A DNA stretch of 64,000 nucleotides from Pectinatus sottacetonis (GCF_015732155.1 NZ_WIQK01000001.1:1188001-1252000), one strand, 5' to 3'; counted from the first letter of the stretch, positions 35,624 to 46,284 are shown. Made by a program: numbers and translations. The notes: generated by a model from the letters alone, not told the origin.

Positions 35624-38600
35624 TCATTTTTTAATGTTTCCAGAGTTTAGCCATCTGTCTAAAGGGGAAAAATTTTTTTTTACAGAAAGCTTCTTTTTCG
35701 TAAAATATACAAACACTAATGGTATTACTATTAACGTAAAAAATGTTGATGATAATAATCCTCCAATTACTACCCAAGCCATACTTACTCTTGTTTCAGA
35801 ACCCGGTGTCATTGCCAATGCTGTCGGCAGCATACCCGTAACCATTGTTATTGAAGTCATAAAAATAGGCCTTATCCGTGTTTTTGCTGCTTGTATCACG
35901 GCAGCTTTAGCCTCTTGCCCTCTATGCATAAGCGTTAATGTGTAATCAAGCAGTAACGTACCATTTTTAGCAACTAAACCGTCCATAACTAATATTCCTA
36001 ATAATGAATAGAGATTAATTGTATTCCTTGTCACAGCTAAAAAGAAAAAAGCACCAATCAATCCAAAAGGCAAGGAAAGCATTCTTATAAGCGGCGTTGA
36101 CAATGATTCATACAAAACTGCCAGCAATATATATACTAAAAGCAATGATAATAATATTGCCTGCCCCATCTGAGAAAAAGTATCCTTCATATTATCAGCT
36201 TGTCCAATAAATCTATAGCTTACATCTTTCCCTAAGTTTTCTTTTGCCAACCTCTGTGAAATTGTACTTAATATGTCCTGCATAGATTTATCATCATCAA
36301 TATTAGCAGAAATATTGATAGATTCCTTTTTATCAACTCGCCGTAACATTACTGGTCCAGCATCATATTTTACTGCAGCAATTTCCCCCAGATCCACCAT
36401 ACCGGTAGAGGTACTCACTGGAATAGATCTTATATCAGACGGCGTAAAACCATCACTTCCCTTAAGCCGCACATATATATCAGTATCCTGATAATCATTA
36501 TTGGGATCATTTGCCAGATATCCTGCCAAAGAACCTGCTATAGCTCCAGAAAACACATTCTGAACGTCATTTGCCGTTGTATTAAAGTACTTTAATTTAT
36601 CGCGATCAACAATAAGACGTAATTCTGGTGCTCCTTCTGTATAAGAACTGCGAACATCTTTTATTCCATTTATTTCATTTAAAGTATCCTGCACTATGTT
36701 AGATGCTTTTACTGTATTTTGTAAATTATTACCGCTTACTTCTATTTGTACTGGTGATTTATTTCCACCACCGGTTCCTGTTCCACCCGACACACCAGGC
36801 ATAGAATTTTCAGTAGCGGTTACTTGTACCACAGCTTCCGGAAACTTCTTTTTTAAATAACTACGTACATGATCACATACCTGCCATACACTTATACCAC
36901 GCTGACCTTTATCAACAAGCTGAACACTAATCCTCGCATAATTACCTGCTGGCTGTCCGACGCTTGATAGATAATTTTTAACTTCTGGCTGCTTCATCAA
37001 ATAATTTTCTGCCTGCATTACCTTTCCATTTGTAGTATCTATATTTTGCCCCACTGGGAATTGCATAGATACTCGAAAACCACCCTCATCTGTCTTTGGC
37101 ATATATTCACCGCCAATAATTCCCAGTGGATAATATAAGCTTATTGATAATAAAAGTAAAACTATCACTGCTGCTATAATTTTTTTAGTATTAAAAAAAC
37201 TCCATTGTAATATTTTATCATAATGTAATATAACTTCATTACCTATTTTCGTTAAAAACCCCCATAACTTTCCAGACGGTGGACTTTCTACTCCATTCTT
37301 ATAAAACCGTGATGCCAGCATTGGTGTAAGCGTAAATGATACTGCTAACGAGCAAAGTGTTGCAAAAACAATAGTCAGACCAAACTGTCGAAAAAATTGA
37401 CCAGTCATCCCATTCATAAAAGCAATTGGCATGAAAACAACCACATCACATAAAGTAATAGCTATTGCCGCTGTACCTATTTCGTTTCGCCCATCTTCTG
37501 CTGCCTGCTCTGATGTTTTTCCCTTTTTCAAATGTCGATGTATATTTTCCAGCACAACTATAGAATCATCGACCAATATCCCTACACATAATGACATTCC
37601 CATTAATGACAACATATTAAAAGTAAACCCAGCTACATACATCATAAAAAAAGTCGTTATCAACGATGTTGGTATAGCTATAAGAACTGCCATTGTGGAT
37701 CGCCAACTGCGCAGGAATAAGAAAAGCACTAATCCTGTGGTAAATAAACCTTCCATCAATGCTTCTAAAGTATTATGTAGAGCATCCTGTACATAAGTAG
37801 CGGAATTTGTTACTACCACGAATTGATAATCGGGATAGTCTTTTCTCAATTGATCCAATTGAGTCAAAACGGCTTTTGATGTTTCTACAATATTAGCATT
37901 GCTGTTTTTATATACGGATAGAGATACAGCATCCTGTCCATTAGTTCTTGCATAACGCGTAACACGCTTATCCTGTTCCTGTACATTAGCAACATTTGAT
38001 AATGAAATAGCTGCGCCCTTATTATTGCGAACATAAATTGATGCCAATTCCGCCGGTGATTTATATTTTGCCGTCAGGCGAACATTGGTTTCTGTTTGTT
38101 TTCCATATACAGAACCAGCTGGTGCCAAAACATTTTCCTGCTTTATTTGGGAAATTATCTGTGCTAAAGACAAGCCAAAATATTTTAATTTATCTTTATC
38201 TACATTAACTGCTATTTCTTTATCTCTACCACCATCTACTTGTATATCAGACACTCCGCCCGCTGCAGACGTTCTACAAAAGTATCATTCGCCACAGTAT
38301 AGACTTCTCCCAGTGGTTTATTAGATAATACCGATATTTCCATAATTGGCAATGCATCAACATCTCTTTTTAAAACAGTAGGTGTTTGTATTCCAGTCGG
38401 CAGCTTATTCAAGACACTATTGACATACTGACTGGTATCAATAGCCGCTGCATCAATATTAGTCCAGAATTGAAACTCTAATGTAATTTGTGCCTTTTCT
38501 GGTCTGGCTACAGCTGTCATATGCTTCAAATTAGTTAATGATGACAATGAATTTTCCAAAGGCTTAATTACATCTTGTTCTATTTCCTCTGAATCAGCAC

Positions 38601-38757
38601 CAGGATAATTGACAGTTACTGTTACATACGGTATATTGATCGCTGGCAACAGCTCCACACCAATCTTGTAAAAACTAAACAATCCCAATACAACAAAAAA
38701 TAATACGATCATGGAAATACCAATAGGTTTTTTTATACAGTACCGTGTGATATTCAC
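35624..38757 (-). pseudogene. RND efflux permease (AcrB/HAE1 type) with a frameshift
   Basis: Two frames together encode a normal RND permease of about 1044 aa. Residues 1 to about 165 (38757 down to about 38257) run from ITRYCIKKPIGISMIVLFF to FVERLQRA. The rest continues in another frame from GVSDIQVDGGRDKEI to 35624. Joining them needs one extra G in GCGGAG (plus-strand 38256-38257), giving QRAGVSD. The second part holds the docking domains and helices 2-12, including FMMYVAGFTFNMLSLMGMSL and the VGILVDDSIVVLENIHRH motif, with two charged aspartates for proton relay. The adaptor gene overlaps the start by 4 nt. A sequencing error or a real inactivating mutation both fit. Confidence 0.85.
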
Positions 38758-40004
38758 GTTGCATCACTCCCGTCAATAAGAGGATTCACTTTAAGTCCGG
38801 TGCGCAAACGGGCAAGATTATCAATTGCTACCCTTTCTCCTACTGTTAGTCCACTTATTATCTGAGTATCTTCATCACCTGAAATTCCCACGGCTACTTC
38901 TTTCTGCTGTACTACATTATTACTGCCAATTATATAAACATAATTTTTCCCATTTTTAGCAATTATGGCCGCCTTAGGAACAGCAATAACATTACTGCCT
39001 AAAACACTTTTAACCAATGCCCGGGCAAACATTCCACCTTTTAAAAGATTATCCGGATTATCAAGTGACACCCGTAAAACATACGTCATCGATGTCGAAT
39101 CTATAGATGGACTTATATATATTATGCTGCCCTTAACACTTTGACTTAGTGATTCAATATTGACATCAACCGGCATTCCCATTGAAAAAGCTGGCAGATC
39201 CTGCTCTGAAACCTGATAGTCAACATACATCGTACGATTATTATATACACTTAAAAGTTTCTGTCCGGCAGTTACCACATCGCCAGCTTCTACCTGTCTG
39301 TAGCCTATTATTCCATCCGCCGATGATGTCAAATACATATCATTTTCCTGTTTTTGTGCTATTAATAATGTACTTCTTGCTTTTGCCATATTTTCCTTAG
39401 CAGACACTATGGAAGAAGCTTGTCCATTACTCATCTGATCTTCTATTGCCGCTAAATTAGCCTTAGCATCTTCCATTTGCTGTCGGGATGCATCCATATC
39501 ATCAGCAGAAATACCTCCTACCTCATAAACTTTTTCATTACGCTGATATGTCATTTGAGCTTTATCATAATCAGCCCTTGCTCTGCTATAATTGGCATTA
39601 AGCTGTACTTCAGCTGTCTGAGCATCTGCAGCTGCTTGATTATATGCATGCCTATCTGCATCTACAGTAAGTGCTGCATCACCAACATCTTCCTTTATTA
39701 AAACCTGTCCTGCTTTAACAACTTGTCCAAGTGCAGCACCAACATATTCTATTTTTCCTGGATATTTAGCAGCTATATCAATTTGTTCCTTTGGTACTGT
39801 ATGTCCTACTAATGATATGTTTTTTACAAGATCTTTTTTACTTACACTAACAATATGTACTGCTGTAACAAGTTTTTTATCGTGTATACCCTGTCTTTGA
39901 TAGAGCAATTTATATGCTCCTCCAAGCAGTATTACTAATATCATAAGACTTCCTATAACAATAAGACGTTTATTTTTTGATTTTATTACATTCCTGATAT
40001 GCAT
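38754..40004 (-). CDS. RND efflux periplasmic adaptor (membrane fusion protein)
   Basis: This 416-aa protein has an N-terminal membrane anchor (about 14-34). A split biotinyl-lipoyl domain follows, whose halves lie around KYPGKIEYVGAALGQVVKAG and TSSADGIIGYRQVEAGDVV. A coiled-coil hairpin rich in Ala, Gln and Asp lies between them (about 120-215). A beta-barrel and membrane-proximal domain close the protein. It would link the RND permease to an outer-membrane channel. Its stop overlaps the permease start (ATGA), so translation is coupled. No TolC-like gene is in the window. Confidence 0.9.
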   Translation of the reverse strand: MHIRNVIKSKNKRLIVIGSLMILVILLGGAYKLLYQRQGIHDKKLVTAVHIVSVSKKDLVKNISLVGHTVPKEQIDIAAKYPGKIEYVGAALGQVVKAGQVLIKEDVGDAALTVDADRHAYNQAAADAQTAEVQLNANYSRARADYDKAQMTYQRNEKVYEVGGISADDMDASRQQMEDAKANLAAIEDQMSNGQASSIVSAKENMAKARSTLLIAQKQENDMYLTSSADGIIGYRQVEAGDVVTAGQKLLSVYNNRTMYVDYQVSEQDLPAFSMGMPVDVNIESLSQSVKGSIIYISPSIDSTSMTYVLRVSLDNPDNLLKGGMFARALVKSVLGSNVIAVPKAAIIAKNGKNYVYIIGSNNVVQQKEVAVGISGDEDTQIISGLTVGERVAIDNLARLRTGLKVNPLIDGSDAT

Positions 40005-40280
40005 ATAAATTTCCGCCTTTTAAATAATTAATATACTACTGCTAATAATTTATTTTTCTTTGAAAAGCATTATATTTTACACAAAACATCACTTCCCAAA
40101 CAAATTTTTATGACTATTTTCTATTCCCTATCTGCCCATTTTATCCTTTATATTTTTTATATTATATTCCTATTTATAATCTTATTTGTTACAATTCTAT
40201 GTCAGAATAAATTTTTATATCAAACTCGTATTAATAATATATAGTAATATCAATAGATAGAATTTTCTACTATTTTAGTC
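40005..40280. other. AT-rich gap upstream of the efflux adaptor
   Basis: No gene seen. The promoter of the RND operon should lie at the left of this stretch, but no convincing -35/-10 pair stood out. Confidence 0.45.
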
Positions 40281-40281
40281 A

Positions 40282-40366
40282 TGATCTCCAGTAAACCGGA
40301 GGCTTGTTCTAGCCTTGGAAGGGCATATTACTAACATGCGCCCCTCAAGCGGCGTCCGAAAGGTCT
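40282..40366 (-). mobile_element. Possible solo IS605/TnpB right end or guide-RNA scaffold
   Basis: A GC-richer, structured island of about 85 nt stands out from its AT-rich surroundings. Read on the minus strand it ends CTCCGGTTTACTGGAGATCA then TGAC, a hairpin-plus-tail layout resembling IS605-family right ends. Further small hairpins are GGCT/AGCC and GGGC/GCCC. No TnpB coding sequence adjoins it. The identification is from resemblance only; another structured RNA is possible. Confidence 0.4.
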
Positions 40367-40433
40367 AATTAAGTATTTACAGAATATATGCTATAAGAAA
40401 AAAGAACATTAAAAAATAAAATTATTAAAGAGA

Positions 40434-40477
40434 AAGGGACTGTGACAAAATGATTTCTCATTTTGTCACAGTCCCTT
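40434..40477. terminator. 20-bp perfect hairpin after the toxin gene
   Basis: Arms 40434-40453 and 40458-40477 are perfectly complementary (AAGGGACTGTGACAAAATGA) around TTTC. On the minus strand a T-rich stretch follows. It begins 8 nt after the toxin stop and is most simply its terminator. Confidence 0.8.
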
Positions 40478-40484
40478 ACGAAGA

Positions 40485-40757
40485 TTAAAACAAATCACTA
40501 TGTGTACCTGTTCTTGATAAGAATAAGACTAACCTATCATTTTGTATCTGATAGATTAATAACCAATCTGGTGAAAGATGGCATTCTCTAAAACCTATAT
40601 AATCACCAATTAATGCATGATCTCTATATATTGCAGGCAACTCTTTTTGTTCTCGTAATATATTGACTACTTTTTCCAGTCTTTTAGGATCGCAGCCACG
40701 TCTTATAGCTTTTTTATAATCTTTCTTAAATCTACTAGATAACCATAAATCAATCAT
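40485..40757 (-). CDS. RelE/YafQ-family mRNA interferase toxin
   Basis: This 90-aa protein is a small RelE-superfamily toxin of the YafQ subgroup. Typical features are LSSRFKKDYKKAIRRGCDP near the N-terminus, RECHLSPDWLLIYQI in the middle and a LFLSRTGTHSDLF end, including the conserved His and terminal Phe of YafQ. Such toxins cut mRNA at the ribosome. The gene overlaps the antitoxin gene by 8 nt, giving coupled translation and the usual antitoxin-first order. Confidence 0.9.
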   Translation of the reverse strand: MIDLWLSSRFKKDYKKAIRRGCDPKRLEKVVNILREQKELPAIYRDHALIGDYIGFRECHLSPDWLLIYQIQNDRLVLFLSRTGTHSDLF

Positions 40758-41019
40758 TAAGATAATCCATCATTTCCTTAGTTGATTTAAACGGACCTAC
40801 CAAATTTTTACCAGCTTTAACATCATCTAATGTTTTTCTGGTTTCAGCATTAGGTACATAGGCTGCTTTTATTTCAAAAGGAATATATCCTCTATTTACC
40901 ACTTGTCTGGCAAATAAGTTAATTGCTGTAGACATATTTAATCCCATACTTTTTAATACTTTTTCCGTATCTCTTTTTAAATCTTCATCCATTTTTATAC
41001 TAATTACTTTTTTAGGCAT
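40750..41019 (-). CDS. RelB/DinJ-family antitoxin
   Basis: This 89-aa protein has an N-terminal ribbon-helix-helix DNA-binding region (KVISIKMDEDLKRDTEKVLK, SMGLNMSTAINLFARQVV), as in DinJ/RelB antitoxins. The C-terminal tail (about 55-89) would wrap the toxin. Antitoxin and complex normally repress their own promoter. A matching operator candidate, TATATAC-N14-GTATATA, lies at 41037-41064, just upstream of the start. Confidence 0.9.
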   Translation of the reverse strand: MPKKVISIKMDEDLKRDTEKVLKSMGLNMSTAINLFARQVVNRGYIPFEIKAAYVPNAETRKTLDDVKAGKNLVGPFKSTKEMMDYLND

Positions 41020-41036
41020 AAATATCTACCTCCTTA

Positions 41037-41065
41037 TATATACATTATATATTAATAGTATATAC
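41037..41065 (-). promoter_or_regulatory. Toxin-antitoxin promoter/operator
   Basis: TATATAC (41037-41043) and GTATATA (41058-41064) are perfect inverted repeats 14 nt apart. A minus-strand TATAAT lies between them, so the repeats straddle the likely -10 box. This is the layout expected for autoregulation by a DinJ-type antitoxin. Confidence 0.6.
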
Positions 41066-41300
41066 GATAGCAATATAAAGTATATTTTTGAATAAAAAAC
41101 ATAAATTAATTAAAACTATAAGTTATGTTTTTGTGCTTTTGGTGTTTTTTAATCAAGTATAAAAAATTTATTGTATTCCTCCTTTTAGATAGAAACTATA
41201 AATTATAATTTCGTAAATTACAATAGCAAATTGAACACTTTTTTATCCATAATGTTTTTTTTAATCTCATTAAAATATAAAAAATATATAATTTAAAATA
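41066..41300. other. AT-rich gap, no gene seen
   Basis: Intergenic sequence between the antitoxin promoter and the chemoreceptor terminator; no gene, RNA or repeat recognised. Confidence 0.5.
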
Positions 41301-41346
41301 GAAAGCGCACTGTATAAAACCCTAAAATCTCATACAGCGCGCTTTC
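41301..41346 (-). terminator. Terminator after the Cache chemoreceptor
   Basis: GAAAGCGCACTGTAT (41301-41315) pairs with 41332-41346 with one mismatch, around a 16-nt loop. It lies 40 nt beyond the chemoreceptor stop. Confidence 0.7.
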
Positions 41347-41385
41347 CTATATTTCTCATATTTTAAATTCAGTAGATCGATTCAT

Positions 41386-43170
41386 TTATATTTTAAACTT
41401 ACTTATTGCATTTTGTAATTCCTGCGCCATTTTAGCTAAAGCCCTGCTCGAATCGGCAATTTCATTCATGGATGCTGTCTGTTCTTCTGTCGCGGCAGAA
41501 ACATTTTCTGCCTCTGAAGAAACACTCCGACTCATAGAATCCATTTGCGTAACTGATTCCGCTATATTTTCTGTTCCCCTTGCCAATCCAGCTGCTATTT
41601 TTTCCATACTCACTGATTGTTTATCTATTTGTGTTACCATATCTACAATAACGCCAAAAGTACCCCCTGCATTGTCTACGGCTTTTACACCAGACTCAAC
41701 CTGATCGACACCCTGCTGCATTACATCAACTGCATTTTGTGCTTCTGTTTGAATAGTTCCTATAAGCTGCGCTATCTCCGATGCAGCCGACTGTGACTGC
41801 TCCGCAAGTTTTCTGACTTCTTCAGCCACTACAGCAAATCCTTTACCATGTTCACCAGCACGTGCTGCTTCAATAGCCGCATTTAATGCTAAAAGATTTG
41901 TCTGCCCAGCAATATTTGCAATAGTATCGACTATTACACCTATTTTTTTCGATTCTTCACCTAACCCGGCTATTACATCTGCAGATTTACCTACCGATTC
42001 CTTCATAGACTTCATTTTCTCAACTGCTGCATAAACTTCCTTATTTCCTTTTATAGCTGATTCATTGGTCTGTTTAACTTTTTTACCTGATTCTTCCATT
42101 GTGCTCATAAATTGCTGCATTTGCCCAGAAAAATTATTAGTTTGCTTGGTAGCACTATCAACTGCAGTAAATTGATCATTACATAAATGAGCTACATTTA
42201 CCATTGAATCAGCAACTTGATTGCTCGCTGTAGCCGACTGTTCTGCACTAGAAGTCAATTCTTCTGATGAAGCTGCCAGATATTCAGAAGACTCCGCAAT
42301 TTTTTTCAACAATTCTTTAACATTATCTCGCAATGTCTGTAATGCCTTGCCCATTGTCCCCAGCTCATCTTTACGGCTTAATATCTTTCCCTCAATAGTT
42401 TCGTTAAAGTCACCTGTAGCCAGTACATGCATTTTCTTAGTCACAAATTCAATTGGCGTAGCTATAACCTTACCGATATAAATTGCTACACCAATAAGTA
42501 TAAGTTGTAATATAAGCATATAGATAATAACTCTTACAATATTATCTTTAAGTCCTTGATCCTCTACTTTTTCTTTTTGTGCTACCTTATCATCAATATA
42601 GTCAATCCATTTACCTGTACCCAGCACCCATTTATATGGTTCAAAAGCTAAGGAATAATTTCGTTTAGGTAAAGGTGTAGTTTCATTAGGTTTAGGAAAC
42701 ATTAAATCCGTATATCCACCACCCGGTTTACGTCCGTTCTCAATTATTTCTCTTATATAGTGTCTTCCCTTTGGATCTACTGCATCCATACGGGATTTCC
42801 CCTCAGTAGAGCGTCCCAACAAAACTACATTTATTCCATCATATGTATCTATCCAATAATAACCTTTACCATTATCATAGCGCATTTGGCGAACAAGTGA
42901 AGCTGCTTGAGTTTCAGCTTGCTGCTGTGTTAATAAACCCGCCTGCTGTTTCTCATATACACTTTGGACAACACTCACCGCCATCTGAGTTTGCATTTTC
43001 AGTTCATGATCCACACTATCTGATAATGTCTGGCGATATTCTTTGATATGTTCATTACTGTTTTGCACCATGTTATAGATAAAAAAACTACCTATACAGA
43101 TTATTGTAACAATAGAAACTGCTACGATAACAATTGTTAATCTTACTTTAATAGAATGTAAATTTTTCAT
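41386..43170 (-). CDS. Methyl-accepting chemotaxis protein with Cache sensor
   Basis: This 594-aa chemoreceptor has a membrane helix (about 9-32), a periplasmic single-Cache domain (about 35-205) with [12 protein letters not shown] and [12 protein letters not shown] motifs, a second helix (about 210-230), HAMP and a signalling domain. The tip is [20 protein letters not shown] followed by [15 protein letters not shown]. Cache domains of this type often bind small organic acids. The gene is a single unit with its own terminator. It shares the tip sequence with the 10570-12291 receptor, so both could enter the same array. Confidence 0.92.
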   Translation of the reverse strand: MKNLHSIKVRLTIVIVAVSIVTIICIGSFFIYNMVQNSNEHIKEYRQTLSDSVDHELKMQTQMAVSVVQSVYEKQQAGLLTQQQAETQAASLVRQMRYDNGKGYYWIDTYDGINVVLLGRSTEGKSRMDAVDPKGRHYIREIIENGRKPGGGYTDLMFPKPNETTPLPKRNYSLAFEPYKWVLGTGKWIDYIDDKVAQKEKVEDQGLKDNIVRVIIYMLILQLILIGVAIYIGKVIATPIEFVTKKMHVLATGDFNETIEGKILSRKDELGTMGKALQTLRDNVKELLKKIAESSEYLAASSEELTSSAEQSATASNQVADSMVNVAHLCNDQFTAVDSATKQTNNFSGQMQQFMSTMEESGKKVKQTNESAIKGNKEVYAAVEKMKSMKESVGKSADVIAGLGEESKKIGVIVDTIANIAGQTNLLALNAAIEAARAGEHGKGFAVVAEEVRKLAEQSQSAASEIAQLIGTIQTEAQNAVDVMQQGVDQVESGVKAVDNAGGTFGVIVDMVTQIDKQSVSMEKIAAGLARGTENIAESVTQMDSMSRSVSSEAENVSAATEEQTASMNEIADSSRALAKMAQELQNAISKFKI

Positions 43171-43308
43171 ATGTAAAGCCTCTTTCCTTGTGGCAGCTGC
43201 TGTAATAATAACTATTATTGTATATATTCTCTATTCTCTAATATTTTCCTTTATTTATAAAAAAATATGTATACAAGTATATATTACTGCATTTATATGC
43301 AATAAAAC

Positions 43309-43385
43309 AGCAGGTAGTCAATGCATAGCAGTATTTATATGAAAAGTTGCCTTATCACCAAACTGCCTTATATTAACTACCTGCT
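43309..43385. repeat. Inverted repeat after glutathione peroxidase
   Basis: AGCAGGTAGT (43309-43318) and ACTACCTGCT (43376-43385) are perfectly complementary, with about 57 nt between them. It may be a long terminator stem for the glutathione peroxidase gene. The large loop makes this uncertain. Confidence 0.4.
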
Positions 43386-43427
43386 ATATATTACATTTCT
43401 TAACACAAAGTTACAATCTACCTGATA

Positions 43428-43979
43428 TTACTCTTTTAATAAAGCTTCTATTTTTTCTGTCATTTGTGCTGGAGTAGTAGTAGGTTCATAACGGCCAACT
43501 ACTTCTCCTTTTTTATTTATAAGAAACTTGGTAAAATTCCATTTTATAGAATCACCTTCCATAAACGAAGGGAAATTAGTATTTATCGCATCCTGCAGTC
43601 CCTTAGCATTTGGATGATTATTATCAAACCCTTTAAACGGCTGTTGTTTTATCAAATATTTAAATAACGGCTGCGCTGTTTCTCCCCGAACATCACCCTT
43701 AGCAAAAATAGGAAATGAAACACCATAATTAAGTTTGCAGAATTGTTCTATTTCCTGAGCAGTCCCAGGTTCTTGTTTAGCAAACTGATTACTTGGAAAA
43801 GCCAATATTGTAAAGCCCTGATCTTTATATTTTGCATAAAGCTGCTGAAGTTCTTCATATTGCGGAGTAAAACCGCATTTACTGGCGGTATTTGCAATTA
43901 TTAATACTTTGCCCTTGTAATCTGCTAAAGATTTTTCTTTCCCGTGGTTCGTTTTTACTACAAAATCATAAATTGACAT
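43428..43979 (-). CDS. Glutathione peroxidase-family thiol peroxidase
   Basis: This 183-aa cytoplasmic enzyme reduces peroxides. The active-site motif NTASKCGFTPQYEEL has Cys where some family members have selenocysteine; no in-frame TGA is present. FPSNQFAKQEPG and WNFTKFLINKKGEVVGRYEP complete the family signature. In bacteria such Cys enzymes usually take electrons from thioredoxin. It lies 22 nt after the nitroreductase stop region on the same strand, so it may be transcribed with it. Confidence 0.93.
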   Translation of the reverse strand: MSIYDFVVKTNHGKEKSLADYKGKVLIIANTASKCGFTPQYEELQQLYAKYKDQGFTILAFPSNQFAKQEPGTAQEIEQFCKLNYGVSFPIFAKGDVRGETAQPLFKYLIKQQPFKGFDNNHPNAKGLQDAINTNFPSFMEGDSIKWNFTKFLINKKGEVVGRYEPTTTPAQMTEKIEALLKE

Positions 43980-44001
43980 ATTAGTTCCTCCTTAAATTAT
44001 A

Positions 44002-44607
44002 TCAAACATCCGGATAAAAAATTTTTACCCGTCTGCTTACCGGCATTTTTTCTATTGCTGCCGGAGCTTGTAATGGTCTACCAAATGGCATCTGAGCAAT
44101 TAACTTCCAATTCTCCGGTATGGAAAATAAAATTTTTACTTTTTCATCAATAAGTGGATTATAATGCTGTAAATTTACACCCAACCCCATATTAGTCAAG
44201 GCTGTCCAAACAGCAAACTGCAGCATACCATTAGCCTGTTGAGCCCATATTGGAAAATTATTTGCATAAGAAGTATATTGCTTCTGCATATCCTGCACTG
44301 TCTGAATATCATCAAAAAATAAAACCGTTCCATATGCATTCATGAAACTATTTATTTTTTCTTTTGTCTGAGACCACCGATCCTTGGGCACAATTTCCTG
44401 CAAAATTTCCTTTGTTATATGCCATATTGCAGAATGTTTCTTGCCCATTGCCACTACCACTCTGGTAGACTGCATATTAAACGCAGATGGTACTTCTATC
44501 ACAAGTTTTTCTATTGCAGCAGTAATCTGTGATGGCAGAATCTTAATATCTTTTCCTAAATTATAATTGGTACGACGATTACTTATCGCCTCCTGAAAGC
44601 ATCTCAT
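44002..44607 (-). CDS. Nitroreductase-family protein, Frm2-like
   Basis: This 201-aa protein resembles the Frm2/Hbn1-type nitroreductases. Typical features are AISNRRTNYNLGKD, PSAFNMQSTRVVVAMG, WAQQANGMLQFAVWTALTNM and the QMPFGRP motif near the C-terminus. Family members bind FMN and are linked to lipid signalling or oxidative stress in yeast; the bacterial role is unclear. The ATG at 44607 follows GGGAG by 8 nt, while the GTG at 44613 does not fit. Its gene sits just upstream of glutathione peroxidase and just downstream of the aldehyde dehydrogenase, all on one strand. Confidence 0.87.
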   Translation of the reverse strand: MRCFQEAISNRRTNYNLGKDIKILPSQITAAIEKLVIEVPSAFNMQSTRVVVAMGKKHSAIWHITKEILQEIVPKDRWSQTKEKINSFMNAYGTVLFFDDIQTVQDMQKQYTSYANNFPIWAQQANGMLQFAVWTALTNMGLGVNLQHYNPLIDEKVKILFSIPENWKLIAQMPFGRPLQAPAAIEKMPVSRRVKIFYPDV

Positions 44608-44642
44608 ATACACAGCTCCCTTCTTTTTCTTTTATAAAAATT

Positions 44643-46118
44643 TTAGTATAAACCAGCAGGGGATTCATTTATATCAATAAAAATATTTTTTATCTGTGAA
44701 TAATTTTTTAAAATCATTTTATGGGTTTCTCTGCCAATACCTGATTTTTTATAGCCACCAAACGGAGCATGTGCCGGTAGATTATTATAGTTATTTACCC
44801 ACATACGCCCTGTTTCTACTGCTCGGGCAACTCTTATTGCCCGATTAATATCTTTTGTCCATACAGCCCCACCTAAACCATATTCACTGTCATTGGCCAG
44901 TTTTACCACTTCATCTTCACTATGAAATTTTATAAAACATACTACCGGTCCAAATATTTCTTCCTGTGCCACACGCATATTATTTGTAACATTCCCTAAT
45001 ATGGTAGGTTCCATATAAGCACCATTTTTTAATTTTCCTATATTTATTTTTTTACCACCAGTTATGATTTGAGCACCTTCCTGTTTAGCAATATCCACAT
45101 AAGTTAATATCTTTTTCAGTTGTCTTTGGCTGATTTGACTGCCCATCATTGTATCTTTTTCCCAGGGCAATCCTATTTTAACAGCTTCAAATTTTTCCTT
45201 CACAGCTTGTAAAAATTTATCATATATTGTATCTTGCACAAATATTCTTGATCCAGCACAGCAAACCTGTCCCTGATTGAATAATATTCCCATACAAGCC
45301 CCTTCAATGGCCTTTTCCCATGGCATATCATCAAAGAAAATATTTGCTGATTTACCACCTAATTCCAATGTTGCCGGTATAAGTTTATCAGCAGCAGCCT
45401 TAGCTACATTATATCCAATTTCTGTTGAACCGGTAAAAGCCAGCTTTCTTATATCAGGATGCTTCAGTATATAATCACCTGTGGTGGATCCCCTTCCTGT
45501 CACAATATTAAGAACACCTGCCGGCAAAACATCTTCTATTAATTTACCAAGTGTTAGTACACTTAATGAGGTTTCACTAGAAGGTTTAAATACTATACAA
45601 TTTCCCGCAGCTAATGCTGGAGCAAGCTTCCATGCTGCCATTAAAAAAGGAAAATTCCAGGGAACAATCTGTCCAACTACACCTAATGGTTCTTCTACTA
45701 CTATACTCAAAGTATTCTTATCTATAAAAGAAGCTGTCCCTTCCTGCGTTCTTATTGCTCCGGCAAAATATCTAAAGTGATCGCTTGATAAAGGAATATC
45801 TATCATACTTGTTTCCCTTATTGGTTTACCATTATCCATACTTTCAATCATCGCAAGTTTATCTTTATTCTTATCTATAATCTCTGCAATTTTCAGTAAT
45901 ATTGTTGAACGCTGTACTGCGCTTGTTTTTTTCCATGTAGGAAAGGCCTTCCATGCTGCCTTTACTGCCACATCAACATCTTTTTTAGATGCATCAGCAC
46001 AGACTGCTAAATGTTCTCCAGTTGCCGGACAGATACTTTCATATACTTTATCATCTTCTGCATTTTTCCATTCACCGTCAATCCAAAGTTTATATTTATC
46101 AGCTAATATCTTTTCCAT
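44643..46118 (-). CDS. NAD(P)-dependent aldehyde dehydrogenase
   Basis: This 491-aa enzyme belongs to the classical aldehyde dehydrogenase superfamily. PWNFPFLMAAWKLAPALAAG binds the cofactor, LELGGKSANIFFDD has the general-base glutamate, and FNQGQVCCAGSRIFV has the catalytic cysteine; EEIFGPVVCF is also present. The sequence is closest to betaine-aldehyde or phenylacetaldehyde-type ALDHs, but the substrate is open. The ATG at 46118 follows AGAGGA by about 10 nt; the ATG at 46139 overlaps that site. It probably heads a run that continues into the nitroreductase gene 35 nt further on. Confidence 0.92.
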   Translation of the reverse strand: MEKILADKYKLWIDGEWKNAEDDKVYESICPATGEHLAVCADASKKDVDVAVKAAWKAFPTWKKTSAVQRSTILLKIAEIIDKNKDKLAMIESMDNGKPIRETSMIDIPLSSDHFRYFAGAIRTQEGTASFIDKNTLSIVVEEPLGVVGQIVPWNFPFLMAAWKLAPALAAGNCIVFKPSSETSLSVLTLGKLIEDVLPAGVLNIVTGRGSTTGDYILKHPDIRKLAFTGSTEIGYNVAKAAADKLIPATLELGGKSANIFFDDMPWEKAIEGACMGILFNQGQVCCAGSRIFVQDTIYDKFLQAVKEKFEAVKIGLPWEKDTMMGSQISQRQLKKILTYVDIAKQEGAQIITGGKKINIGKLKNGAYMEPTILGNVTNNMRVAQEEIFGPVVCFIKFHSEDEVVKLANDSEYGLGGAVWTKDINRAIRVARAVETGRMWVNNYNNLPAHAPFGGYKKSGIGRETHKMILKNYSQIKNIFIDINESPAGLY

Positions 46119-46204
46119 AATAATACATTCCTCTTTCATTTACTGCCAACTGGCAAACATATGATATCTAAAAACAAATTTCATATAAAATTTACTCTTT
46201 ATAT

Positions 46205-46284
46205 GAAAAGCATTCTGGACTTCCCACAACTAAAGTCGTGGAGCTCTTCCTTCACCGATAGTTGCGCCAAAAACACGTCTTACA
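46205..46284 (-). mobile_element. IS605-type right end (second element)
   Basis: Directly beyond the TnpB remnant, the minus strand reads toward ACTTTAGTTGTGGGAAGTCC and AGAATGC, a right-end layout familiar from IS605-family elements. CCAC and GTGG (46223-46240 region) pair with one mismatch around TAAA. No left end or intact transposase was found. Confidence 0.65.

Noticed and set aside
35604-35945. Plus-strand 113-aa frame
   Set aside because: Lies antiparallel to the RND permease, which has clear domain motifs; no ribosome binding site or family match.
40381-40480. 20-bp hairpin as a MITE or CRISPR-like repeat
   Set aside because: Single copy in the window and located right after the toxin stop with Ts behind it; a terminator is the simplest reading.
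43500-43979. Selenocysteine glutathione peroxidase
   Set aside because: The active site has an ordinary Cys codon and the frame has no internal TGA.
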